Shown here piece after piece: positions 7,920-15,504 of a stretch of 64,000 nucleotides of DNA. A program made the position numbers and the translations under genes. This DNA comes from Pseudomonadota bacterium (GTDB lineage: Bacteria; Pseudomonadota; Gammaproteobacteria; Burkholderiales; Burkholderiaceae_C). The notes beneath the pieces were generated by a model. The model was not told the DNA's origin and ran no database searches. It saw nothing but the letters and a program-made list of their open reading frames with translations. The DNA lies in the NCBI GenBank assembly GCA_023387335.1, contig JAEWIF010000052.1, positions 124,001 to 188,000 of the forward strand, in the 5' to 3' direction. Positions within the stretch are counted from its first letter, which is position 1; every line of letters starts with the position of its first letter.

Positions 7920-8414
7920 ATGCCCGACATCGACATCCGCCCCGCGGAAGAGCGCGACGCCGCGCTCATCATGGGATTCATCCGGGAACTGGCCATCTAC
8001 GAAAAGGCCGAGCACGAGGTGGTCGCCACCGAAGCGGACATCCGCGCGTCGCTGTTCGGCCAGGGCCCGGCGCGCGCGCTGGTCTGCCGCGTGGGCGGCG
8101 TGGAGGCCGGCTTCGCCGTCTACTTCTTCAACTACTCCACGTGGCAGGGCCGCAAGGGGCTCTACCTGGAAGACCTGTACGTCACGCCGGCCCATCGCCA
8201 GATGGGCGCAGGCAAGGCCTTGCTGCGGCACCTGGCCCGCATCGCGGTGGCCGAGGGCTGCGGCCGCTTCGAATGGAGCGTGCTCGACTGGAACGAGCCC
8301 GCGCTGCGGTTCTACCGGTCGATCGGCGCCTGGCCGATGGACGAGTGGGTGCGCTACCGGCTGGCCGGGCCGGCGCTCGAGCGCTTCGCCTCACTCACGG
8401 ACGATTCCCCCTGA
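7920..8414 (+). CDS. GNAT-family N-acetyltransferase
   Basis: 164 residues in the chosen frame from the ATG 14 bp after the preceding stop. It starts IRPAEERDAALIMGFIRELAIYEK, as in the diamine/thialysine acetyltransferase (SAT) branch of the GNAT family. It has the acetyl-CoA site LYVTPAHRQMGAGKALLRHLA (motif R/Q-x-x-G-x-G/A), then GCGRFEWSVLDWNEPALRFYRSIGA with the conserved Trp-Asn-x-Pro-A and Tyr. FNYSTWQGRKGLYLEDLYV is typical of SAT2-like enzymes. It should transfer acetyl from acetyl-CoA to an amine in the cytosol; whether the substrate is a polyamine or an amino acid such as thialysine cannot be told. Confidence 0.88.
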   Translation: MPDIDIRPAEERDAALIMGFIRELAIYEKAEHEVVATEADIRASLFGQGPARALVCRVGGVEAGFAVYFFNYSTWQGRKGLYLEDLYVTPAHRQMGAGKALLRHLARIAVAEGCGRFEWSVLDWNEPALRFYRSIGAWPMDEWVRYRLAGPALERFASLTDDSP

Positions 8415-8466
8415 AACCCAACCGGGAGCACAATGGTCCACACCCGTTTTCTCGGAGGGAGCGGAA

Positions 8467-8976
8467 ATGCTGGCGGCCGGATCGGCGTGGCGGATTCTCG
8501 AGGCTGAGCACAGCCAGTTGCGGCAGATCATGGCCGACATCGCGCGCGTGCTCGACGACGGCACCTGGAAGCAGCCGGGTCCCCGGCTGGACTCGCTCCG
8601 GGCCCTGATCCGCAAGTTCCAGGACTTCGAGGAAAGGACCCACCGGCCCAAGGGCGTCGTCCTGCTGGGCGCCACGCGGGGCCGGTTGGCCGAAGCCGAC
8701 CAGCTGCTCGACGTGCTGGAGCACGACGGCCAGCGCTGCGAGGAACTCCTGAACCAGGCGCTGGACCTGCTCCGGGCCGTCGAGGCCGGCGGCGGCGCTG
8801 CCGAGGCCGGCGGAGTCGCCACCCAGCTGCGGCAGCATCGCGAACTGATGACGCGGCAGCTCGACCAGGAGGACACGGCCTTGCGCGCCTACACGTCGCA
8901 ACTGCTCACGTCCGAAGAATGGTCGCGCGTGGTGTCGTCGATCTCCCGCGAGGTCCGCAACGTGAAGGGCCGGTAG
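8467..8976 (+). CDS. Hemerythrin-like (HHE) helical protein
   Basis: 169 residues, nearly all helical, preceded by a strong GGAGGG ribosome site. His15 in EAEHSQLRQIM, His in EERTHRPKG, His/Glu in LEHDGQRCEELL and RQHRELMTRQLDQEDTALRAY fall where a four-helix hemerythrin bundle has its di-iron ligands, although not every canonical His is obvious. Hemerythrin-like proteins bind oxygen, NO or act in iron and redox stress handling in the cytosol. A metal-free helical bundle remains possible. It is followed 8 bp later by a small exported protein, so the two may be cotranscribed. Confidence 0.65.
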   Translation: MLAAGSAWRILEAEHSQLRQIMADIARVLDDGTWKQPGPRLDSLRALIRKFQDFEERTHRPKGVVLLGATRGRLAEADQLLDVLEHDGQRCEELLNQALDLLRAVEAGGGAAEAGGVATQLRQHRELMTRQLDQEDTALRAYTSQLLTSEEWSRVVSSISREVRNVKGR

Positions 8977-8984
8977 GGCGGGAA

Positions 8985-9452
8985 ATGAACGCCTGGCTTC
9001 CGGCCGCCCTCGCCGCCGGCTTGTTGCTCACGATCTGGCAGGCGCCGGGGTCCGGCGTCCAGGCCGGCGTCGAAGTGCGGAGCGCCAGCGGCTATGTCGG
9101 TGATCCCCAGGCGATGCTGCCGGGCACGTGGCTGCGCGAATCCCAGGTCGAGGGCATCAGCACCCGGCGACTGCTGACGCTCGAGCCGGACCACCGCTTC
9201 CGCGAGGCGGTGCGCGTGACGGACGCGACCGGGCGCTCCACCGACTTCGCGCACGAGGGCACCTGGCTGTACGACGGCACCAACCTCAAGCGCAAGTACA
9301 CCGCGATGAACGGGAAGGCCCCTTCGCGGCTGAACCTGCCGTTCGCCACGTTCCAGATCACGTTCGACTCGCCGCGGGAGTTCCGCGGCATCGACCACAT
9401 CCGCGGCCACACGATCGAGTACCGCCGGGTGGCGGCGGATACGCAGCTCTAG
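8985..9452 (+). CDS. Small exported protein of unknown function
   Basis: 155 residues. The first ~25 form a signal peptide or single membrane anchor (MNAWLPAALAAGLLLTIWQA). The rest looks like a small beta-rich domain: MLPGTWLRESQ, RRLLTLEPDHRFREAVRVTDATG, HEGTWLYDGTNLKRKYTAMNGK, FATFQITFDSPREFRGID. The GTW...G-T-W pattern resembles the short lipocalin-like domains of exported proteins that measure fit of a small ligand, but I cannot assign a family. It follows the hemerythrin-like gene closely and is convergent with the next membrane-protein gene. Confidence 0.65.
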   Translation: MNAWLPAALAAGLLLTIWQAPGSGVQAGVEVRSASGYVGDPQAMLPGTWLRESQVEGISTRRLLTLEPDHRFREAVRVTDATGRSTDFAHEGTWLYDGTNLKRKYTAMNGKAPSRLNLPFATFQITFDSPREFRGIDHIRGHTIEYRRVAADTQL

Positions 9453-9465
9453 ACGCCGACGCCGC

Positions 9466-9882
9466 TCACAACACCCGCGGCAACCCGCCGCAGATCACCG
9501 CCAGCTGCGCGACGTTGAGCAGCATGCCGACGACGTGCAGCTTGCGGAACCGGCGGATGCCGTCGGCGTCGGTGGCCGTCATGGTCAGGCGCACCCGGTC
9601 CATGCGGCCGAGGATGGCGCGGCGGCTGAAGAAGGCGGCCGCGCCGATCACCGCCATGCCCGCCGTCGTGGCGGGCCGGTGCGCCACCGCGTGCGCGACG
9701 AAGCCGGCCGACGCGACGGCCATCACGGCCTTGTAGTACACGTCGAACAGGCCCCGGATGAAGCGCGCGTCCAGCGGCGTGTCGTGCCGCAGGATCATCA
9801 GCGGCAGCGAGCCGAGCATGAAGAACCCCATCCAGATCAGCAGCAGGACGATCGTCGCTAGGGGCAGGATGGTGGTGAGCAT
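9466..9882 (-). CDS. Small integral membrane protein
   Basis: 138 residues from an ATG that starts directly with a membrane helix (LTTILPLATIVLLLIWMGFFMLGSLPLMIL). Three further hydrophobic segments follow (VYYKAVMAVASAGFVAHAVA, TTAGMAVIGAAAFFSRRAIL, VVGMLLNVAQLAVICGGL). Conserved-looking charged residues R-x-x-L-G-R-M-D-R-V lie between helices 3 and 4. I do not recognise a characterised family; the pattern suits a small four-helix inner membrane protein. Upstream in-frame codons are left out because they give a charged, low-complexity extension. Confidence 0.7.
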   Translation of the reverse strand: MLTTILPLATIVLLLIWMGFFMLGSLPLMILRHDTPLDARFIRGLFDVYYKAVMAVASAGFVAHAVAHRPATTAGMAVIGAAAFFSRRAILGRMDRVRLTMTATDADGIRRFRKLHVVGMLLNVAQLAVICGGLPRVL

Positions 9883-10077
9883 GGGGATGGGGCGGCTCGG
9901 CGGCCCAATATATCGGGCTTGCGTCCCCTTCCCCTTTTCTGTGGAGCGCCGCGGTGTCTCCCGCGAAAGCAATTGCACGCGGTCAGGAGGCCGTCACCTC
10001 CTCGAACTAAGTTGATCGCTCCGCGGGTGCCGTGAATGGTTCGCGGGCATCGCGCGGGTCCATCAACGGAGGTTCGT

Positions 10078-10611
10078 ATGCGCAACGCACTTGCTCTCGC
10101 GATCCTGGTGGGGACGGTCGGCCTGGCCGCCGCGACCAACCCGCATTTCCTCAAGGCGGACGGAACCGTCGATGCCGATGGCGCGCTGCTGGTCAGCTTC
10201 AAGGAAGCGGGCCTCGGCAGCAACGTGAACATCGACTACGTGCTCTCGACACTCGCCGAGGCCACCTACCAGTGCTTCAACAACGGCAACAACGCGCCGC
10301 AAGGCCAGCCGTACCAGGTGCCCGACCAGACGGTGACCGCCTCGGGCACGTTCGCTTCGGGCAAGAATGGGTCGATCACGGCGACGCTGCAGGCCGGTCC
10401 TCCGGATCCGGCACCGGCGGAAGCCGTGCTCAAGTGCATTGCCGGCGGCAACAAGAAGCTCTGCCTGATGCACGTGAGCTACGCCGACACCGCGCTCACC
10501 GATACGACCAACAACGTCCAGGTGACGGTCACGCCATCGCCGGTCGAGCGCTCCTTCCCCGCACCGTCCAGACGCAACCCGACGCCAGACAGCTGCCAGA
10601 CCAGCCTGTAG
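10078..10611 (+). CDS. Exported protein of unknown function
   Basis: 177 residues, preceded by a GGAGG ribosome site 5 bases before the ATG. Residues 1-20 are a signal peptide (MRNALALAILVGTVGLAAA). The mature part reads like a beta-sandwich: FLKADGTVDADGALLVSFKEAGLG, VNIDYVLSTLAEATYQCFNNG, QTVTASGTFASGKNGSITATL, and three further cysteines (KCIAGGNKKLCLMHVSY, DSCQTS) that may form disulfides after export. Repeated proteins of this kind occur in many Comamonadaceae-type genomes without known function. No operon partner is evident. Confidence 0.72.
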   Translation: MRNALALAILVGTVGLAAATNPHFLKADGTVDADGALLVSFKEAGLGSNVNIDYVLSTLAEATYQCFNNGNNAPQGQPYQVPDQTVTASGTFASGKNGSITATLQAGPPDPAPAEAVLKCIAGGNKKLCLMHVSYADTALTDTTNNVQVTVTPSPVERSFPAPSRRNPTPDSCQTSL

Positions 10612-10931
10612 CCCAAACGTGACCTGTTGCAAGCGTTGATGCGCCTCGTGCGGCGCGGCTGCGTGAACGCCTGATCCGGTCCGGCGGGTCGGGCGCTTCA
10701 CGGGCGTACTTGCTGTCCCATGGATCGGCAGCACCTGCCGCGTACGCGGTGTTTCGCCGCGGCGCGGGTTTCACGCGGGCGATCGAAGCCTTGCGCCTCC
10801 CCAGAACTTGCAATCCGGCCCCCTGTGATTCGCGCGGCCCACGACCTAGATTGAGCGCAACCCGGCGCTACGACAGCTTCGCGAAAGCTTCCCCGGCGCG
10901 GCGGCGGTGATCACTCATCCCAGGAGGCGGC
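10612..10931. promoter_or_regulatory. 320-bp intergenic region before the multicopper oxidase
   Basis: No credible gene is seen. Codon use of the short open frames here is unlike the neighbours. It should hold the promoter of the multicopper oxidase, whose ATG is preceded by CAGGAGGCGGC, a strong ribosome site. I found no clear repeat or operator. Confidence 0.4.
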
Positions 10932-12635
10932 ATGACCGATCAGGACGGTTCTTCTCCAGCGAGCAGCACGCGGCGGCTGCTGTTCAAGACGGCCGGGGCT
11001 TCGGCGGCGGCCGGCTTCGTGGCACGCCGGGCCGACGCCCAGACCACGCCGGTGCCACCGCGACCGCCGAGCCCGCCCACCACGCCCTGGGCGCAGGAGC
11101 TGACGATCCCCGACCGGGCCCAGACCGTGTCCTCGCTCAGCCCGATGCCGGCCGTCATCGCCGACGCCACCGAATGCGGCCGCGCCGACCACCAGGCCAT
11201 GGTGCGCTTCCCGCCGCAGGAGCTCTACCGGATCGACGTGAAGGTCGGCACGCATCGCTACCACCCCGAGCTGCCGACGCAGGAGGTCTGGGGCTACGAA
11301 GGCAAGGTGCCGGGCCCGACCTTCCATGCCCGCTACGGCAAGCCGATCCTGGTGCGCTTTCGCAACCAGCTGCCCAATTCCCTGCAAGGCTACGGCTCAC
11401 CCGATATCTCGGTGCACCTGCACAACCTGCACACGCCTTCGGAGAGCGACGGCTACCCGGTGGACTGGTTCAGCCGGACCGCCTACGGCAGCACGCTGAC
11501 GCGGGGCGGCGAGCACAAGGACCACCACTACCCGATGGTGTACGCCGGCGTCGATGCCTACGGAGGCATCGGCGACCCGCGCGAGGCGCTGGGCACGATG
11601 TGGTACCACGACCACCGCGTGGACTTCACGGCGGGCAACGTCTACCGGGGCATGGCCGGCTTCTTCCTGGCCTTCGACGACCTCGACTCAGGCAACGAGA
11701 ACGACCCGAATCCGCAGGCCCTGCGGCTGCCCAGCGGCGCCTACGACGTCCCGCTGATGCTGAGCGACCGCTACTTCGATTCCGGCGGCTATCTCTCGTT
11801 CGACCAGTTCAACCAGGACGGCTTCATCGGCGACAAGTGGCTGGTGAACGGCAGGATCCAGCCGTTCTTCCGCGTCGAGCCGCGCAAGTACCGCTTCCGC
11901 ATCCTGGCGGCGGGCACGGCGCGGGTGTGGGACCTGCAGCTGCGCCGGGGCACCGCCGTGCAGAGCTTCGTGCAGATCGCCAACGACGGGAACCTGCTGC
12001 CGGCGCCCGTCCTGCGCAGCAACGTGCAGCTGGGCGCGGCCGAGCGCTGCGACATCGTGGTGGACTTCTCGAAGTTCCCGGTGGGCTCGGAACTGTTCCT
12101 GACCAACCGGCTGAAGCACGTCGACGGCCGCCGTCCCGACACCGACTTCCTGGCGACGCCGGACCCGTTGCTCAAGATCATCGTCGACAAGCCGCTGGCC
12201 GGCCCGGACAACAGCCGCGTGCTGGGCCGGCTGCGCGAGCTGCCGCCGGTGAACCTGTCCGAGGTGGTGGCCACGCGCAACTTCAACTTCGGGCGGTCGA
12301 ACAGCGGCTGGACCATCAACGACCGGCTGTTCAACAACCGGCCGATCGTCTCGCCGAAGCTGGGCACGGCGGAGATCTGGAACCTGCGCAACACCAGCGG
12401 CGGCTGGGCCCACCCGGTGCACATCCACTTCGAGGAAGGCCGCATCCTGCAGCGCAACGGCCGCGAGCCGCCGGCCTGGGAGAAGGGGCGCAAGGACATC
12501 TTCTTCCTCGGCCCGAACGAGAGCGTGCAGGTGTTCATCCGGTTCCGCGACTTTCCGGGCAAGTACCTCATGCACTGCCACAACACCATCCACGAGGACC
12601 ACTCGATGATGGGGCGCTACGACGTCGTTCCCTGA
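10932..12635 (+). CDS. Tat-exported multicopper oxidase (CotA/bilirubin-oxidase-like)
   Basis: 567 residues. The N-terminus carries a twin-arginine signal (T-R-R-L-L-F-K at residues 13-19, then an Ala-rich stretch ending AQTT), as expected for a folded copper enzyme exported to the periplasm. All four copper motifs are present: HLHNLH (~160), WYHDHR (~223), HPVHIHF (~495) and HCHNTIHEDHSMM (~547), the last containing the type 1 Cys and its axial Met. Long insertions and HPVHIHFEEGRIL place it near CotA and bilirubin/phenoxazinone oxidases rather than CueO. It oxidises a phenolic or metal substrate and reduces O2 to water. Its stop codon lies inside the 3' end of the convergent cyclase gene (19 bp overlap). 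Confidence 0.9.
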   Translation: MTDQDGSSPASSTRRLLFKTAGASAAAGFVARRADAQTTPVPPRPPSPPTTPWAQELTIPDRAQTVSSLSPMPAVIADATECGRADHQAMVRFPPQELYRIDVKVGTHRYHPELPTQEVWGYEGKVPGPTFHARYGKPILVRFRNQLPNSLQGYGSPDISVHLHNLHTPSESDGYPVDWFSRTAYGSTLTRGGEHKDHHYPMVYAGVDAYGGIGDPREALGTMWYHDHRVDFTAGNVYRGMAGFFLAFDDLDSGNENDPNPQALRLPSGAYDVPLMLSDRYFDSGGYLSFDQFNQDGFIGDKWLVNGRIQPFFRVEPRKYRFRILAAGTARVWDLQLRRGTAVQSFVQIANDGNLLPAPVLRSNVQLGAAERCDIVVDFSKFPVGSELFLTNRLKHVDGRRPDTDFLATPDPLLKIIVDKPLAGPDNSRVLGRLRELPPVNLSEVVATRNFNFGRSNSGWTINDRLFNNRPIVSPKLGTAEIWNLRNTSGGWAHPVHIHFEEGRILQRNGREPPAWEKGRKDIFFLGPNESVQVFIRFRDFPGKYLMHCHNTIHEDHSMMGRYDVVP

Positions 12636-14293
12636 GGCGACCGGCTCCGCCGGGCGCACTCCCCCGGCGACGCTATCGCATAGACGCCCAGCGGCTCCGC
12701 GCGCCCCCGCACATCCACCTCGCGCCGCAGCGAGCGATCCAGCTGCAGGCCCGCGCCCCGCACCACTTCCTCCGACGCGACCATCCGCACGCCGTAGGCC
12801 TTGCAGAGCTCCTGCAGCCGCGCGGCCGTGTTGACGGTGTCGCCCACCGCGCTGAAGGTGCGCGTCTCGCGCCAGCCGACCTCGCCCACCGCGGCCGGCC
12901 CCACGTGCAGGCCGATGCCGAACTCCAGCGATGTGCCGAACTCGTGCTGCATGCGCTCCTGCTGGCGCTGCATGCCGGCTTCGATGGCCCGGGCCGCGTC
13001 CATCGCCTGGCGGCAGGCCGTGGGCACGTCGCGTTCCAGCCCGAACAGCGCCATCACGCTGTCGCCGATGAACTGGTTGGGCACGCCGCCGCTCGCGCGG
13101 ACGGCATCGCCGACCACCTCGAAGAACTGGTCGAGCACGTAGGCCAGGTCGTGCGGCAGGTGGCGCTCGGACAAGCTGGTCCAGCGGCGCAGGTCGACGA
13201 ACAGCACGACGACCTCGCGTTCCGAACCCGACGTGGCCACCTCGGCCGTGCGCGTGCGCAGCAGCGGCGTGACCTCGATGTCGGCCGTCGGCCGCAGCTG
13301 GCACGCGAGCCGCATGTCGGGCGCGGCGCGGATGCGCCGCAGGGTGCGCAGCTCGGCTTCCTGCGGCGGCGGGATGCCGGCCGCGTCCCCCGACACGCGG
13401 ATGCGGCAGGTCGAGCAGCGCGCCCGTCCGCCGCACAGCGACAGGTGCGGGATGCCGTGGGCGCGGCTGGCTTCCAGCACCGACCATCCGATCGGCACCT
13501 CCACCTTGCGGTCCGGGTACGAAAGGCGAACGAGGCGGCCCAGGCGCCGCTCGCGCTGCAGCCGTCCCGCGCGCAGCAGCAAGGTGATCGAGACGAGGCC
13601 CAGGAACGACAGCAGGATCCAGTTCGCGAGGAACTTCAGGTGGTCGCCGTCGGCGTTGCTGGCGGGCAAGGGGATCAGCGCGCCGGCGGCCTCCAGCGCC
13701 TCGACCTCGCGCGCCATGTTGACGAAGCCCAGCGCCGCCAGCAGCGGCAGCAGCACCATCGCCGCGAACCAGGCATAGAACCACTCGCGGTAGCGCCGGC
13801 GATAGCGCAGCACGAAGTGGATGCCCAGGCAGCCGTGCAGCCAGGCCAGCACCAGCAGCGTGAGCTGCCGCGGCGCGCCGCCGCTGTCCCACATCGCCGG
13901 CACGACCCGCGCGTACAGATCGTCCACCCCGTATAGTTCGTGCGCCAGGCGGCTGGCGGCGAAGTGCGTCGCCAGCAGCACGGGGATGCAGAGGCCGACG
14001 ACGATGCGCACCGCTTCCAGCACCGGCATCCGGAACGTGTGGCGCTCATGCAGCGCCTGCAGCGCCAGCCCGACGTGGACGACCAGGGCGCCGTAGAAGG
14101 CGATGGTGGCCGGCCCGTTGCGCCAGAAGGCCAGGAACACCAGCCGGGTCTGCTCCGCGGCCCGCAGCGACACGAGCCCCAGCGCATGGTTGAGCAGGTG
14201 GGTGGCGACGAACAGGAAAAGAATCAGGCCGGTCGCGAGCCGAACGCGCCGGGTCACCAGCGAGGATTGCAACGATGTCGGGGATTGAGCCAT
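12617..14293 (-). CDS. Membrane adenylate/guanylate cyclase with His-rich anchor and 2Fe-2S domain (CyaC-like)
   Basis: 558 residues in three parts. Residues ~15-245 hold about six membrane helices with many histidines (32, 36, 73, 82, 85, 110, 118, 153, 159), the pattern of a succinate-dehydrogenase-type diheme-b anchor. Residues ~255-345 are a plant-type ferredoxin domain with Cys287, Cys293, Cys296 and Cys331. Residues ~358-545 are a class III nucleotide cyclase with metal-binding Asp367 (FVDLRRWT) and Asp411 (FIGDSVMALFG) and transition-state Asn488/Arg492 (VNTAARLQ). Position 407, usually the adenine-selecting Lys, is Gln, so the base preference is uncertain. The architecture recalls the redox- and quinone-regulated CyaC of Sinorhizobium. 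The 5' end overlaps that of the divergent CRP-like gene; a GTG at 14254 would remove the overlap. Confidence 0.87.
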   Translation of the reverse strand: MAQSPTSLQSSLVTRRVRLATGLILFLFVATHLLNHALGLVSLRAAEQTRLVFLAFWRNGPATIAFYGALVVHVGLALQALHERHTFRMPVLEAVRIVVGLCIPVLLATHFAASRLAHELYGVDDLYARVVPAMWDSGGAPRQLTLLVLAWLHGCLGIHFVLRYRRRYREWFYAWFAAMVLLPLLAALGFVNMAREVEALEAAGALIPLPASNADGDHLKFLANWILLSFLGLVSITLLLRAGRLQRERRLGRLVRLSYPDRKVEVPIGWSVLEASRAHGIPHLSLCGGRARCSTCRIRVSGDAAGIPPPQEAELRTLRRIRAAPDMRLACQLRPTADIEVTPLLRTRTAEVATSGSEREVVVLFVDLRRWTSLSERHLPHDLAYVLDQFFEVVGDAVRASGGVPNQFIGDSVMALFGLERDVPTACRQAMDAARAIEAGMQRQQERMQHEFGTSLEFGIGLHVGPAAVGEVGWRETRTFSAVGDTVNTAARLQELCKAYGVRMVASEEVVRGAGLQLDRSLRREVDVRGRAEPLGVYAIASPGECARRSRSPQGTTS

Positions 14294-14958
14294 CCAGTCT
14301 CGGGTTGCGCAGCATCGATCTGCTGCAAGGGCTGCCCGCGCAGCGGCTGGACGAGATCAGCAGGCGGTGCGCCTGGCGGCATTATCAGGCGGGGCAGCGG
14401 CTCGTCTCGCGCGAAGCGGCCGACCGCGACCTGCACATGATCGTGGCCGGCACCGTGCGCGTGACCAGCTACTCGGCGGCCGGCCGCGAGACCAGTTTCC
14501 GGGACCTGCCGGCCGGCACCTCGTACGGCGAGCTGTCGGCGCTGGATGGCCGCCCGCGGTCGGTGGACGTGGTCGCGATGACCTCGGCGCTGATCGCCTC
14601 GCTGTCGCCGGCGGACTTCAGGACCCTGCTGCGCGAGGAATGGATCGTCAACGAGCGCGTGCTGCTGCGGCTGACCGACCTGGTGCGGCGGCTCACCGAC
14701 CGCGTGCTGGACCTGAGCACGCTGACCGTGCAGCAGCGCATCTGCCGCGAGCTGCTGCGGCTCGCGCACCAAGGGCGCATAGCCCCCGCGCCCAAGCATG
14801 CCGAACTCGCGAGCCTCGTGAGCACCTACCGCGAGCAGATCACGCGCGAGATCTCGGCGCTGGTGAAGGCGGGCGTGCTGGCCAAGGACGGCAACGCGCT
14901 CGTCGTGCGCGACCCGGCGAAGCTCGAGCGGTTGGCGGACCCCGACCCCGCGTCCTGA
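14275..14958 (+). CDS. CRP/FNR-family transcription regulator with intact cyclic-nucleotide site
   Basis: 227 residues. The N-terminal cyclic-nucleotide domain has a full phosphate-binding cassette, G85-E86-L-S-A-L-D-G-R-P-R95-S96, matching the residues that hold cAMP in CRP. A long dimer helix follows (~120-150), then a winged helix-turn-helix. Its recognition helix reads S-T-Y-R186-E187-Q-I-T-R191, which keeps the R-E-x-x-x-R trio that CRP uses to read its half-site. No N-terminal Cys cluster of the FNR type is present. The gene is divergent from the membrane cyclase with overlapping 5' ends, and GTGCG-N4-CGCAC palindromes stand before the next two genes, so it likely reads the cyclase's product and drives them. 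Confidence 0.88.
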   Translation: MSGIEPSSLGLRSIDLLQGLPAQRLDEISRRCAWRHYQAGQRLVSREAADRDLHMIVAGTVRVTSYSAAGRETSFRDLPAGTSYGELSALDGRPRSVDVVAMTSALIASLSPADFRTLLREEWIVNERVLLRLTDLVRRLTDRVLDLSTLTVQQRICRELLRLAHQGRIAPAPKHAELASLVSTYREQITREISALVKAGVLAKDGNALVVRDPAKLERLADPDPAS

Positions 14959-14971
14959 CCTGCGATTTCGG

Positions 14972-14985
14972 GTGCGTTTGCGCAC
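14972..14985. promoter_or_regulatory. Candidate CRP-like operator before DUF4148 gene
   Basis: GTGCG-TTTG-CGCAC, perfect 5-bp arms around 4 bp, the arm/spacer geometry of FNR/CRP sites. A possible -10 element CAGAAT lies at 15008-15013; its centre is 32 bp from the palindrome centre, which puts the operator at about -41.5, the class II activator position. The start codon is 60 bp past the site, exactly as for the YceI copy. Confidence 0.65.
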
Positions 14986-15044
14986 TTCGTGAAAGAGGGT
15001 CGATCTCCAGAATCCATCCCATCAACCCCCCACTGGAGATCGAC

Positions 15045-15407
15045 ATGAACCGCTACGCCATCGCCATCGCCCTCGCCACCCTCGCCGCCGCCGGCCAGGC
15101 CTTCGCTGACGACATCACGATCGAGACGACCCCCTTCGTTTCCACGGCCACCCGCGCCCAGGTGCAGCAGGAACTGGCGCAGTTCAAGGCCTCGGGCGTC
15201 AACCCCTGGTCCCAGGGCTACAACCAGCTGGCCGGCTTCCAGAGCAGCCGCAGCCGCGCCGAGGTGACGGCCGACTACGTCCGCTCGCGCGACGCCGTCG
15301 CGGCGATCACCGGCGAGGACAGCGGCTCGGCGTTCCTGGCCGCCGGCGGCCAGCGCGAGGACGCCCGCACGTCCACCCTCGCGGGCCAGCCGTCCGCCGC
15401 CTACTGA
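15045..15407 (+). CDS. DUF4148 exported protein
   Basis: 120 residues. A signal peptide ends at AFA-D (residue ~21). The mature chain starts DDITIETTPFVSTATRAQVQQEL, the mark of DUF4148 proteins, small periplasmic proteins that are multiplied in Burkholderiales genomes and have no known function. It has a second conserved stretch SRAEVTADYVRSRDAV and ends ITGEDSGSAFLAA. The paralogue further right in the window shares the DDITI, SRAEV and GEDSGSA segments. A GGAG ribosome site stands 7 bases before the ATG, and a CRP-like palindrome stands 60 bp upstream. Confidence 0.88.
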   Translation: MNRYAIAIALATLAAAGQAFADDITIETTPFVSTATRAQVQQELAQFKASGVNPWSQGYNQLAGFQSSRSRAEVTADYVRSRDAVAAITGEDSGSAFLAAGGQREDARTSTLAGQPSAAY

Positions 15408-15431
15408 AAGAAAGGCGACTTCCCGAAGCGT

Positions 15432-15445
15432 GTGCGTAAACGCAC
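15432..15445. promoter_or_regulatory. Candidate CRP-like operator before yceI-like gene
   Basis: GTGCG-TAAA-CGCAC, extended to TGTGCG and CGCACA. On the other strand it differs from the upstream copy at one base only. A possible -10 element TAGCAT is at 15468-15473, again 32 bp centre to centre, and the YceI ATG is again 60 bp past the site. Confidence 0.68.
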
Positions 15446-15504
15446 ATGCAGCCGCGGTGCGCCTTCCTAGCATCGCGGCTCTTCCATTTCGAACCCCCGA
15501 CCCC

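Noticed and set aside
5730..8414. Very long open frames opposite or across real genes (for example 5730-8414, 10907-13936 and 34979-37825 on the plus strand, 22993-25308 on the minus strand)
   Set aside because: They are low-complexity Arg/Ala/Gly/Pro translations lying over genes with clear domain motifs. High GC leaves few stop codons in the shadow frames. Only the end of the first (7920-8414) is real, as the GNAT gene.
8467..8976. Typical diiron hemerythrin with all ligands
   Set aside because: Only some of the expected His/Glu positions can be placed, so I kept the call at hemerythrin-like.
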